NCBI GenBank assembly: GCA_014384025.1
Contig: JACNGQ010000149.1
Location: forward strand, 1 to 39,189
Origin: Planctomycetota bacterium
GTDB taxonomy: Bacteria; Planctomycetota; Phycisphaerae; Sedimentisphaerales; Anaerobacaceae
Reading direction: 5' to 3'
Length of the DNA: 39,189 nucleotides
How positions within the stretch are numbered: the first letter of the stretch is position 1; each line of letters opens with the position of its first letter. Below, piece after piece: positions 17,964-25,297 of this stretch. A model generated the notes under the pieces. It was given only the letters and a program-made list of their open reading frames with translations, had not been told where the DNA came from and did no database searches. A program made the position numbers and the translations under genes.

Positions 17964-18006
17964 TTTCCTGTCCTTTCAAAAAATGATAAATATAAAATGA
18001 CACTAC
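17934..18006 (-). repeat. Shared 5' leader/signal-start module, copy 2
   Basis: This is the partner of the copy at 15456-15531, with few differences across the ribosome binding site, start codon and leader. Confidence 0.75.
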
Positions 18007-18381
18007 AGCCAAGGTTTCGGCCGCAGCATACTTTCATTATCAGGCAAATCATGCGGTAAGAGACTTATCCTTCCATAGAGACAACGGCACTGTATATCCG
18101 GCCAATGCAGGAACATAATGACATCCCTATTGCGTATATTCGGGCGTTCCTCTGGAACAATCCGGAGAATGCACTACAACGCCGCTAAAAAAGGAAACAG
18201 CTTATCTTAGAAAGGCAGGTTTGGTATGATATAATAAACGTATGAATTATGATGGCACGACAAATATAATAGTTTTAAAGCCTGCCTATCTCTACTTAAA
18301 TATTCCTACTTTTAACACTTTGCTTTTGTTCAATCTTTTTTCGGATTCTTAAAAATTTTTTACACGCTGCCTTGCTTGAAG
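18007..18381. other. Intergenic region with no clear protein gene
   Basis: No convincing coding region was found. The plus strand has a promoter-like signal at 18207-18235 and a possible 35-codon frame starting at 18241 with no Shine-Dalgarno. AGGCAGG (about 18212-18219) and CCTGCCT (about 18282-18288) could pair across a 60-nt loop. Confidence 0.4.
18207..18235 (+). promoter_or_regulatory. Candidate extended -10 promoter facing the polX 3' end
   Basis: TTAGAA (18207-18212), a 17-bp spacer and TGATATAAT (extended -10; TATAAT at 18230-18235) form a sigma-70-like promoter. There is no plus-strand gene downstream, only the 3' end of the convergent polX gene. Confidence 0.4.
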
Positions 18382-20124
18382 TTATCTCGGTCTTTTGCTT
18401 TTGACCCAGCTTTTGATTTTAGCAGCCGAAAGGGTGTTGAGCACATCGCCTTTCGTCGCCCATCCTCGTGCGGCGGTCGCCACACCAAAGCCCATCAGGC
18501 CCAGGCCCCCAATACTGTGCGCATCGGTCCCGATGACTAACTTGACTCCTGAGGCGATTGCCATCCTGCAATGAATGTCCTTTAAATCCAGACGCCACGG
18601 ATTCGCATTGACCTCCAATGCGGTCTGTGTCTGGGCCGCGTGCTTAATGACAGCGGCTATATCAAGGTCCATCGCCTCCCGCTGGCCGATGAGTCTGCCC
18701 GTTGGATGTCCGATGCAGTTAACGTACGGATTGTCCATCGCCTTCAACGTGCGCTTCGTCACCTTCTCGCGCGGGCTCGCCATACCCGAATGTATCGAAG
18801 CTATTACAAAATCCAGCTCAGCGAGTAATTTATCATCGAAATCCATTGACCCGTCGGCAAGGATGTCAACCTCGCTCCCAGCTAAGATAGTAATGCCTTT
18901 TATTTTTTCACTTAGTTTGCGTATCTGCTTTATCTGCTCAGCCAGTTGCCCGGCCGAAAGACCATTGGCAATCGCCGAAGAGCGCGAGTGGTCCGTAATA
19001 CAAATATATTTATAACCAATCTCTTTCGCGGCCTCAGCAATTTCAGATATCTCGCAGTTGCCGTCGGATGCCTTCGTATGCATGTGGAAGTCACCCCTAA
19101 TGTCACCAACCTGAATCAATTCAGGCAGAGAATTTGTCTTTGCCGCCTCAACCTCCCCCCTGTCCTCGCGCAGCAAAGGCTCGATATAAGCGAGCTTGAG
19201 CTCCTGATAAATTTCCTCTTCATCCTCCCCCGCAACCATTTTTTCCCCCTTGAACAGGCCGTATTCATTCAGCTTCAACCCCGCCTTTATGGCAATCTCT
19301 CTCAACCTCACGTTATGCTCTTTTGAGCCCGTAAAATACTGTGCAGCGGCCCCGAAACTCTTCTTCGGTACAACCCGAACATCGACCTGAACAGGCGCAG
19401 TCTCGGTTCGGATAATCGCAGAGCCCTTTGTAGGCCCGGCCGCGAGTACCTCCTCCACAAACTCCGCGCTTGTAAATCCCTCTATAATCCGTTCAGACGC
19501 CTTCTTACTCTTGCCCGAAGAAACAAGTATATCAACATCCCCAATAGTTTCTACCCTGCGTCGCAGCGAGCCGGCCGTTTGAATCCTCTGCGTACCCGCA
19601 AGCTCTCGCAGCAAATCGGTTACAATATACGCCGCCCCCACAGCCTCATCAAGCCGTATCCGGCCCGTTGACTTTTCCAGAAACTCAATCCCCCTGATAA
19701 TCGCCGCCGCCTTTTTATCACCAAAGCCCGGCAGCTCGGCAAAAGAACCGTTCTTTATCGCGCCTTTAAGCTCCGCTATGCTCTTTACATTCAGTTTATC
19801 ATAAACCGCCTTTACTCCCTTCGGCCCCATCCCCGGGACACTGAGCAGTTCCAACAACTTCGGCGGGATTTTTTTCAGCAGCTCCTGATGAGCCTTTATC
19901 GCACCTGTCTTTATAAATTCCTCTATCTTCGCAATACTTGATTTCCCAATACCCGGCACCTTTGCTAATTCACCTGTTGCCAATAGTATCTCGATGTCCG
20001 TCGCAATATCACCGATAACCCGCCCGACCTTTCGATTGCTGTTAATACGAAAACGATCCTCGCCGAGTATCTCCATAATATCGGCCATCTCATTAAATAT
20101 TTCATTCAAAACAACATTCTTCAT
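18382..20124 (-). CDS. polX: DNA polymerase/3'-5' exonuclease PolX
   Basis: The 580-residue form starting at the ATG at 20124 (MKNVVLNEIFNEMADIMEILGE) fits PolX N termini; the frame also runs 17 codons upstream to a GTG at 20175. Domains in order: helix-hairpin-helix regions (VPGIGKSSIAKIEE, VPGMGPKGVKAVYD, LPGFGDKKA), the Pol X palm with GSLRRRVETIGDVDIL carrying the DxD metal ligands, and a C-terminal PHP phosphoesterase domain (GDFHMHTKASDGN, CITDHS, GSEVDI, IASIHSG, IGHPTGR, GTDAHS). It is a cytoplasmic repair polymerase with 3'-5' exonuclease activity. An unusual 13-bp inverted repeat sits over the start region. Confidence 0.92.
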   Translation of the reverse strand: MKNVVLNEIFNEMADIMEILGEDRFRINSNRKVGRVIGDIATDIEILLATGELAKVPGIGKSSIAKIEEFIKTGAIKAHQELLKKIPPKLLELLSVPGMGPKGVKAVYDKLNVKSIAELKGAIKNGSFAELPGFGDKKAAAIIRGIEFLEKSTGRIRLDEAVGAAYIVTDLLRELAGTQRIQTAGSLRRRVETIGDVDILVSSGKSKKASERIIEGFTSAEFVEEVLAAGPTKGSAIIRTETAPVQVDVRVVPKKSFGAAAQYFTGSKEHNVRLREIAIKAGLKLNEYGLFKGEKMVAGEDEEEIYQELKLAYIEPLLREDRGEVEAAKTNSLPELIQVGDIRGDFHMHTKASDGNCEISEIAEAAKEIGYKYICITDHSRSSAIANGLSAGQLAEQIKQIRKLSEKIKGITILAGSEVDILADGSMDFDDKLLAELDFVIASIHSGMASPREKVTKRTLKAMDNPYVNCIGHPTGRLIGQREAMDLDIAAVIKHAAQTQTALEVNANPWRLDLKDIHCRMAIASGVKLVIGTDAHSIGGLGLMGFGVATAARGWATKGDVLNTLSAAKIKSWVKSKRPR

Positions 20125-20132
20125 AGGATTTA

Positions 20133-20190
20133 CCCCGTTAGAAATTGTATTTTTTGACGGTTTGGGTTTGTTCACCCATTTCTAACGGGG
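20133..20190. repeat. 13-bp inverted repeat around the polX start
   Basis: CCCCGTTAGAAAT (20133-20145) and ATTTCTAACGGGG (20178-20190) are exact reverse complements with a 32-bp loop. In the polX message the 3' arm ends 8 nt before the preferred ATG, and its GGGG is the only Shine-Dalgarno-like element, so folding would hide it. It may alternatively be a mobile palindromic repeat. Confidence 0.75.
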
Positions 20191-20262
20191 TTGATTATAT
20201 CCCGGCACAAACAAAATCAAAATGATAATTTACTATCTGTCGAAAAGACCATACGTAATTTC

Positions 20263-20299
20263 GACCGAAGAGAGCGACCCGAACGTAGTGGAGAAATCT
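20263..20299. repeat. 37-bp dispersed repeat, copy 1
   Basis: GACCGAAGAGAGCGACCCGA and the rest to 20299 (ending GTGGAGAAATCT) match 33985-34021 at 33 of 37 positions. It is intergenic between polX and the radical SAM gene. Confidence 0.75.
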
Positions 20300-20339
20300 T
20301 TTTTTTAAAACACTTCCTTTGTCGTTTAACGCCATGTTC

Positions 20340-21242
20340 TTAATCAAGAACGTTCAGTCCCTTTTCAATCGCATACTGCCGGACGGATTCAATCTCTTCG
20401 AAAGTCGGCCTTTGGTTTATTTTCGGATGTGAAGAAGCCTTGTAACATGGGCGGTACTGGTCCATAACATTAATGGTCGTCTTGTCAGAAATCTGCTCAG
20501 CTAAAAAATCTATAACCTCAAAACTCCCGGCCAGATTCTCCGGTAAGACCAGATGCCTGACCAAAAGTCCCCGCGCAGCTAAGCCGTCTGTGACCTGAAG
20601 GTCGCCCACCTGGCGGTGCATCTCTTTGACCGCTGCGAAATTCACCTGCGGATAATCCGGCGCCGCCGATAGCTCCTCAGAAACTTTCGAATCCCCATAT
20701 TTCATATCCGGCATATAAATATCCACGAATCCTTCGAGAAGCTTGAGCGTCTCAACCGAATCATATCCGCCGGTATTATAAACAGTCGGCAGTTTCAGCC
20801 CTCCCTTGCGTGCCAATTCAAGAGCTGCCGTAATTGCAGCAGCAACGTGGGTGGGAGTAACAAAATTAATATTGCTGCATCCGTAATCCTGCAGGCCGAG
20901 CATGGCCTCAGCCAACTGCTCAATCGTCATCTTTCGTCCGGCGCGATGATGGCTGATATCGAAGTTCTGACAGAAAACACAGCCCAAGTTACAACCGGCA
21001 AAAAATATCGTACCCGACCCCCCGCCGCCTACCAGCACGCTTTCCTCGCCGAAATGAGGCCCCACAGAGCTGACCACCGCCCTGCCGCCAATCCCGCAAA
21101 AGCCCACCTGCCCCCTGCCGCGATAGACCTTGCACTGCCGCGGGCATAGTGTGCAGGGATTCATACTTTCCCTCAACTTTCGGACTGGCTCACTAAACGA
21201 ACCGATATTGGCCGGCAAAATCGTCATAGTTTCATATCGCAT
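20340..21242 (-). CDS. PflX-like radical SAM protein (COG1313 type)
   Basis: The 300-residue protein has an N-terminal cysteine cluster (NPCTLCPRQCKVYRGRGQVGFC) and the radical SAM motif CNLGCVFC (CX3CX2C) that binds the 4Fe-4S cluster and SAM. FVTPTHVAAAI, YNTGGYDS and YMPDMKYGD are typical of PflX/pyruvate-formate-lyase-activase-like proteins. The actual target is not known; no pyruvate formate-lyase gene or AmmeMemoRadiSam partner is near. AGGA lies 4 nt before the ATG, and an extended -10 box is placed upstream. Confidence 0.85.
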   Translation of the reverse strand: MRYETMTILPANIGSFSEPVRKLRESMNPCTLCPRQCKVYRGRGQVGFCGIGGRAVVSSVGPHFGEESVLVGGGGSGTIFFAGCNLGCVFCQNFDISHHRAGRKMTIEQLAEAMLGLQDYGCSNINFVTPTHVAAAITAALELARKGGLKLPTVYNTGGYDSVETLKLLEGFVDIYMPDMKYGDSKVSEELSAAPDYPQVNFAAVKEMHRQVGDLQVTDGLAARGLLVRHLVLPENLAGSFEVIDFLAEQISDKTTINVMDQYRPCYKASSHPKINQRPTFEEIESVRQYAIEKGLNVLD

Positions 21243-21266
21243 ACTGTCCTAAAATACACTCAGCTC

Positions 21267-21275
21267 ATTATAGCA
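21267..21275 (-). promoter_or_regulatory. Extended -10 promoter element for the radical SAM gene
   Basis: Reading the minus strand, TGCTATAAT (21275 to 21267) is a perfect extended -10 about 25 nt before the start codon. No good -35 is seen, as expected for an extended -10 promoter. Confidence 0.4.
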
Positions 21276-21337
21276 TATACATATCACCCCTTACAGGCCT
21301 CCATTTAATATTGCGGACAAAGCGGATTTAAGGTACA

Positions 21338-21991
21338 TTGACTTTTTCAGTAAAAAAAGAGCCAAAAATGACGTTAAAAAAAGCAAATTTAACAGAACAG
21401 AAATTCGACTCGGCGCATCCTACAGAAAAACTGCGGGAACTCATCGAGGCGAAGGAGCGCTCGGAGCAAAGGCTGGATTCGCTTGTCCGGCGATTAAGGG
21501 TCGGCGACCATACCGCCGCGGCCGAGCTTGTTGATATATATTACAAGCAGATTTATTTGTTTATGAGAAGGCTTGGGCACGACCGGCAGGTCAGCGAAGA
21601 CCTGACGCAGGAATGCTTTCTTAACGCCTGGCACCATATAGGCCAGTTGAGGGACGGCAAAGCCTTGAACGGCTGGCTCTATCGTATTGCAGGCAACGTT
21701 TCGAAATTATACTGGCGCAGACATAAGCACAAAAAGATAGACGCCCTCGAAAACATTGACGTCTCTGACACTACGAAAGCAGGGCTTGACATTGTCGAAC
21801 ATAACGAACAGTTGGAGCAGTTGAAAAACGCTGTTGCCCGGCTGCCAGTCAAATTAAGGCAAACGGTTGTTTTGCATTACATGCAGCAGTTGACTATCGC
21901 CGAAGCCGCCGATGCAGCAGGCATAAGGGATGGAACCTTCAAAAGCAGGCTCAACAGAGCATTAACAACTTTGAGAAAGCAGGTTATCTAA
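21338..21991 (+). CDS. ECF-type RNA polymerase sigma factor
   Basis: Sigma region 2 spans about residues 60-130 (AAELVDIYYKQIYLFMRRLG ... SEDLTQECFLNAWHHI ... NGWLYRIAGNVSKLYWRRHK) and region 4 about 160-215 (ARLPVKLRQTVVLHYMQQLT, IAEAADAAGIRDGTFKSRLNRAL). The frame opens at a TTG at 21338 with AAGG 4 nt upstream; an ATG at 21368 is an alternative start. The next gene is 32 bp downstream and encodes a small membrane protein, the expected position for an anti-sigma partner. The pair lies ahead of two pseudopilin genes, which are possible regulon members (inference). Confidence 0.9.
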   Translation: MTFSVKKEPKMTLKKANLTEQKFDSAHPTEKLRELIEAKERSEQRLDSLVRRLRVGDHTAAAELVDIYYKQIYLFMRRLGHDRQVSEDLTQECFLNAWHHIGQLRDGKALNGWLYRIAGNVSKLYWRRHKHKKIDALENIDVSDTTKAGLDIVEHNEQLEQLKNAVARLPVKLRQTVVLHYMQQLTIAEAADAAGIRDGTFKSRLNRALTTLRKQVI

Positions 21992-22023
21992 AAAAGTTGT
22001 CCGCACGCAAAGTGAAAGCTGCT

Positions 22024-22560
22024 ATGAAAAAAGAACAAGAGCTAAAAGAACTATTGAATAAATTATCCGAAGCCACCACAGAGCCGGTCCACCCGGCTCT
22101 CGGCGAGGATATCAAACGCCAGATCCCGCACAAACTTTCGCATCACAGGGCCGGGATGGATACCATCAACATTATAATTCACCTGAGAATAAATAAACTT
22201 GCTGCTGCTGTTGCTATAATCATAACAATAATATTCTGTGCAACCTTCCTTGATGGATCAAACTCAACCGGAGGCGGGGTGCTTAAAGACAGCATGCTGT
22301 TTATTAAATATTGGGCCACAGCCGATACTGCCAACATATCAGCCGTAAAATCAAGATATGACCGCCTGCTTGGACGCGGCGAAGACGTCGTATGGTATGG
22401 AGATCGGATCAACACAAAAGACAGCTCCACTTTGCTGATGCAGCGTAAGCTCCCGGATGGCAAGTATGAGGTAATGTTCGTCGATGGGCACGAAAAACAA
22501 GTTACTTCAGAAGAATTAATACCACTGCTCTCCAGGATGCTGCAAAAGAAGGCTAAATAA
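22024..22560 (+). CDS. Small single-pass membrane protein, putative anti-sigma partner
   Basis: From the ATG at 22024 (an in-frame TTG exists at 21997) the protein has a cytoplasmic segment of about 55 residues rich in Lys/Glu (MKKEQELKELLNKLSEAT), one membrane helix (LAAAVAIIITIIFCATFLDG) and an extracytoplasmic domain of about 95 residues (LFIKYWAT, VVWYGDRINT, GKYEVMFVDG). This topology and the place directly after an ECF sigma gene fit an anti-sigma factor. No zinc-binding HxxxCxxC motif is present, so it is not a ZAS-type anti-sigma; the role is inferred from context. Confidence 0.7.
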   Translation: MKKEQELKELLNKLSEATTEPVHPALGEDIKRQIPHKLSHHRAGMDTINIIIHLRINKLAAAVAIIITIIFCATFLDGSNSTGGGVLKDSMLFIKYWATADTANISAVKSRYDRLLGRGEDVVWYGDRINTKDSSTLLMQRKLPDGKYEVMFVDGHEKQVTSEELIPLLSRMLQKKAK

Positions 22561-22596
22561 CAATTATTCAACCTAAAAAATTCGCCGATTTCTCCC

Positions 22597-22625
22597 TTGA
22601 TTTGACACTTATTATATGGTAGAAT
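22597..22625 (+). promoter_or_regulatory. Candidate promoter of the first pseudopilin gene
   Basis: TTGATT (22597-22602), a 17-bp spacer and TAGAAT (22620-22625) lie about 60 nt before the ATG at 22688. A TTGACA at 22602-22607 is also present but only 12 bp from the same -10. Confidence 0.4.
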
Positions 22626-22687
22626 GCCAGAATACGGAATGTAGTTTCCGAAAAACTATTTTTTACAGTAGAAATTGGAGCTTCATC

Positions 22688-23488
22688 ATGAGGAGACAAA
22701 GAGGGTTTACCCTGATAGAACTTTTAGTGGTTATTGCAATTATCGCACTATTGATGGCGATATTGATGCCCGCACTGGCCAGGGTCAAGAAACAGGCCCA
22801 GTCGGTCACCTGCCAGGCGAAACTCAAACAATGGGGTCTTATATTCAAGCTATATACGGACGAGTATGACGGCTATTTCAATGAAGGCTGGGGCGTTGGT
22901 GAGACTACACTCTGGCCGAATGCAATGCGTTCGTATTACAAGAACGACTGGGGTATGCTCCTGTGCCCGACGGCAACCAGAGAAATGTTAAACGATGCCG
23001 ACTGGGGTACATTTAAAGCGGCTGTCCGTACTATGGCAACACCAGAAGGCGGTTCACGCCGTTATGTATTCAGCTACAGTATAAATTCCTGGACCAATTA
23101 TATGCACGCCGCCCGCGGAGACCGCATGGAAGAATGGTTCTGGAAAAATGTCAATAATGCCAAAAATATGAGTCAAATTCCCGTCTTCGGTGATTCCACA
23201 TGGCATGATGCATGGCCGCGCCATACCGACCAGCCCATGGAATTGAGGGATGGTTTCGGGATAGGAGACCAGGGCACAAGCGGGGAAATGAACCATTTCT
23301 GCATTGACAGGCATAACGGATTCATAAACATGCTCTTTATGGACTGGTCCATTAGAAATACAGGCCTAAAAGAGGTGTGGACCTTGAAGTGGCACCGTGA
23401 CTTTAACACGATGGGCCCGTGGACAAGAGCCGGCGGCGTAATGCCAAGCGACTGGCCGCGATGGCTGCAGCGATATAAAGATTACTAA
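22688..23488 (+). CDS. Pseudopilin-like protein (prepilin cleavage/methylation, H-X9-DG type), copy 1
   Basis: The Met at 22688 with GGAG upstream is chosen over an earlier in-frame Met at 22616. MRRQRGFTLIELLVVIAIIA is a class III prepilin signal cut between Gly and Phe, followed by a hydrophobic helix and LMAILMPALARVKKQA. A globular domain of about 220 residues follows, ending DRHNGFINMLFMDWSIR ... WTLKWH ... KDY, like the planctomycete family of type II secretion-type proteins with an H-X9-DG motif. These occur in large paralog sets in this phylum; their assembly role is not settled. It is paralogous to the next gene and ends at an intrinsic terminator. Confidence 0.88.
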   Translation: MRRQRGFTLIELLVVIAIIALLMAILMPALARVKKQAQSVTCQAKLKQWGLIFKLYTDEYDGYFNEGWGVGETTLWPNAMRSYYKNDWGMLLCPTATREMLNDADWGTFKAAVRTMATPEGGSRRYVFSYSINSWTNYMHAARGDRMEEWFWKNVNNAKNMSQIPVFGDSTWHDAWPRHTDQPMELRDGFGIGDQGTSGEMNHFCIDRHNGFINMLFMDWSIRNTGLKEVWTLKWHRDFNTMGPWTRAGGVMPSDWPRWLQRYKDY

Positions 23489-23506
23489 AATTATCTGCCG
23501 AATAAA

Positions 23507-23540
23507 AAAGGCCGGCCTCTCGGGGCTGGCCTTTCTTTTT
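23507..23540 (+). terminator. Intrinsic terminator after first pseudopilin gene
   Basis: AAAGGCCGGCC (23507-23517) pairs with GGCTGGCCTTT (23524-23534) with one wobble, followed by CTTTTT. It lies 19 nt after the stop codon. Confidence 0.85.
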
Positions 23541-23587
23541 GGCTGACACTTTTTGAAAAGAAATCTGAACGGACGAAGGTTTTTCTT

Positions 23588-24337
23588 ATGCGCAAAAGAG
23601 AAGGATTTACATTAATCGAACTTTTGGTCGTCATAGCTATTATCGCCCTGTTGATGGCAATTCTTATGCCCGCCCTCCAGCGGGTAAGAAAACAGGCAAA
23701 GGTGGTTCTCTGTCGAACCAATCTCAAGGAATGGGGTCTCGTCTGGGCAATGTACACAGACGAAAACAACAGCAAATTCCCCGACTATATGGCCGGCGAT
23801 TGGATGCAGAAACTGATAGATTACTACTCTAACAGTGAAAAACTCCTTTACTGCCCGATGACCACCAAAACCATGGAAGAAGGCGCTCCCGTCCGTTATT
23901 CAATTCTCCCTACGGGCGGAAGCTATTCACTGAACGAGTGGATTTATGACAGCGACGATACCGGTGGCGGCCGCAAGCTCGAGGAGTACTGGAGAAGCAC
24001 CAATCATAAAGGCTTGAATAACGTCCCTGTTATGGCAGATGGCGCCTGGCGTGCTGACGGCCAGCCCTACGAAACCGATGCACCTCCGTCATACGATGGA
24101 GAGCCGCGTACAGGAGTTGGCACATCCGGAGATGAAATACGTATTTTCGCAATCAACCGTCACGATGGATTTGTAAACGTCCTCTTTATGGACTGGACCA
24201 CCAGAAAAGTCGGAATCAAAGAATTGTGGACTTTGAAATGGAATACCGACTATAACATTGCCGGCCCCTGGACTACAGCCGGCCTCGCACTACCGGGCGA
24301 CTGGCCGCAATGGATGAGACATTTCAAAGACTACTAA
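23588..24337 (+). CDS. Pseudopilin-like protein (H-X9-DG type), copy 2
   Basis: MRKREGFTLIELLVVIAIIA is a class III prepilin signal. The N-terminal 70 residues and the C-terminal NRHDGFVNVLFMDWTTR ... WTLKWN ... WPQWMRHFKDY region closely match the preceding gene, while the middle is shorter and different (249 against 267 residues). The conserved ends and variable centre suggest a shared assembly scaffold with a divergent exposed part. GAAGG lies upstream of the ATG, and the gene closes with its own terminator. Confidence 0.88.
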   Translation: MRKREGFTLIELLVVIAIIALLMAILMPALQRVRKQAKVVLCRTNLKEWGLVWAMYTDENNSKFPDYMAGDWMQKLIDYYSNSEKLLYCPMTTKTMEEGAPVRYSILPTGGSYSLNEWIYDSDDTGGGRKLEEYWRSTNHKGLNNVPVMADGAWRADGQPYETDAPPSYDGEPRTGVGTSGDEIRIFAINRHDGFVNVLFMDWTTRKVGIKELWTLKWNTDYNIAGPWTTAGLALPGDWPQWMRHFKDY

Positions 24338-24362
24338 AAATAAATTATCATTGAACAAAAAT

Positions 24363-24388
24363 AGCCGGCTTAATAAACCGGCTTTTTT
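24363..24388 (+). terminator. Intrinsic terminator after second pseudopilin gene
   Basis: AGCCGG (24363-24368) pairs with CCGGCT (24378-24383) and runs into T6. It probably also protects the convergent regulator gene that ends at 24417. Confidence 0.75.
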
Positions 24389-24416
24389 CTTGGTCCTGTC
24401 TGTTAGATGTGTGGAA

Positions 24417-25028
24417 CTAATAAATAATTGCAGTGGCTTCTTCAATCCTCCTGATGACCTCTTTGGCATCGGCACAGTAAGATACGTAACCGTCGAAGCC
24501 CTTCTGCAACAGGGCCTCGGACTCAGATTCACTTAAATTATTCACGAGCGCTATAATCTTAATAGTCCTCAAATCCTCATGCGTATGAATGCATTCACAA
24601 ATGCTCATCGCATCTATGTCCTCAGACAACAGGCTCACAAGCAAAACATGAGGGGCAAATTTATGAACTATCGCACCGGTACCAAAATTACTCCGGACGG
24701 TCTTGACTTCGTAGTCTGCTTCGCTTCGCAAAACATCCGCCAGGGCCGATGCAGTCTTATCGTTGCTGTCCGCTACAAGTACCCGGATTTTGCCCACCGG
24801 AAGTGCCGAGGTTGGCATATTATGCATCTTCATAAACCGAACCAGCTCGTTGACAGGTATTCGCCTGTCCTTGCTGCCCGGTATGCGATAGCCCTTGAGT
24901 TGGCCGTTATCAAACCACTTCGAGACCGTTCGTGGAGCAACGTGACAAATCTTGGCTACGTCCCCCGTCGTTAGTACGTCTTTGCCTTTTGCCATTTCAA
25001 GATTCCTACCACTATGAATGATATTCAA
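24417..25028 (-). CDS. HTH (excisionase-like) regulator with degenerate receiver domain
   Basis: The N-terminal domain (about residues 12-65) is a MerR/excisionase-type HTH: MAKGKDVLTTGDVAKICHVA, SKWFDNGQLKGYRIPGSKDRRIP. Residues about 78-203 have a CheY-like fold (KIRVLVADSND, HVLLVSLLSED, KIIALVNN, GFDGYVSYC). The acidic start is present, but the phosphoacceptor Asp of strand 3 is replaced (LLVSLL) and the usual Lys near GADDYLTKP is missing. It is likely an atypical receiver that is not phosphorylated in the normal way. The Met at 24995 (MAKGKD) is an alternative start that fits related proteins better. Targets are unknown; it is convergent with the pseudopilins and divergent from the DegT gene. 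Confidence 0.8.
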   Translation of the reverse strand: MNIIHSGRNLEMAKGKDVLTTGDVAKICHVAPRTVSKWFDNGQLKGYRIPGSKDRRIPVNELVRFMKMHNMPTSALPVGKIRVLVADSNDKTASALADVLRSEADYEVKTVRSNFGTGAIVHKFAPHVLLVSLLSEDIDAMSICECIHTHEDLRTIKIIALVNNLSESESEALLQKGFDGYVSYCADAKEVIRRIEEATAIIY

Positions 25029-25248
25029 ACCGTATCTTTAATCGGTTCTAAATCGAAGGTTGATTAGCATTCAAAATGCAATTTTTAAGTCCCCGCCGTT
25101 TTATTTCGCAAAATCCCTATAGAAGGAACAAATAAACATTTATTTCGTCATCACTACGTCCTATAAAGACAAGAAAGCTTTTCGATTTCAGACGGAAACC
25201 GCAGATATTCAATTGTTCCTCTGCAAACATCGAGTGCTCAAAATATCT

Positions 25249-25276
25249 TTGATTTATCGGTCGGTGGCGGTACAAT
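25249..25276 (+). promoter_or_regulatory. Candidate promoter of the DegT-type aminotransferase
   Basis: TTGATT (25249-25254), a 16-bp spacer and TACAAT (25271-25276) stand about 22 nt before the start codon, leaving a very short leader with AAGGAG (25284-25289). Otherwise 25029-25248 shows no gene. Confidence 0.35.
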
Positions 25277-25297
25277 TGGGGAAAAGGAGTTTTATAT

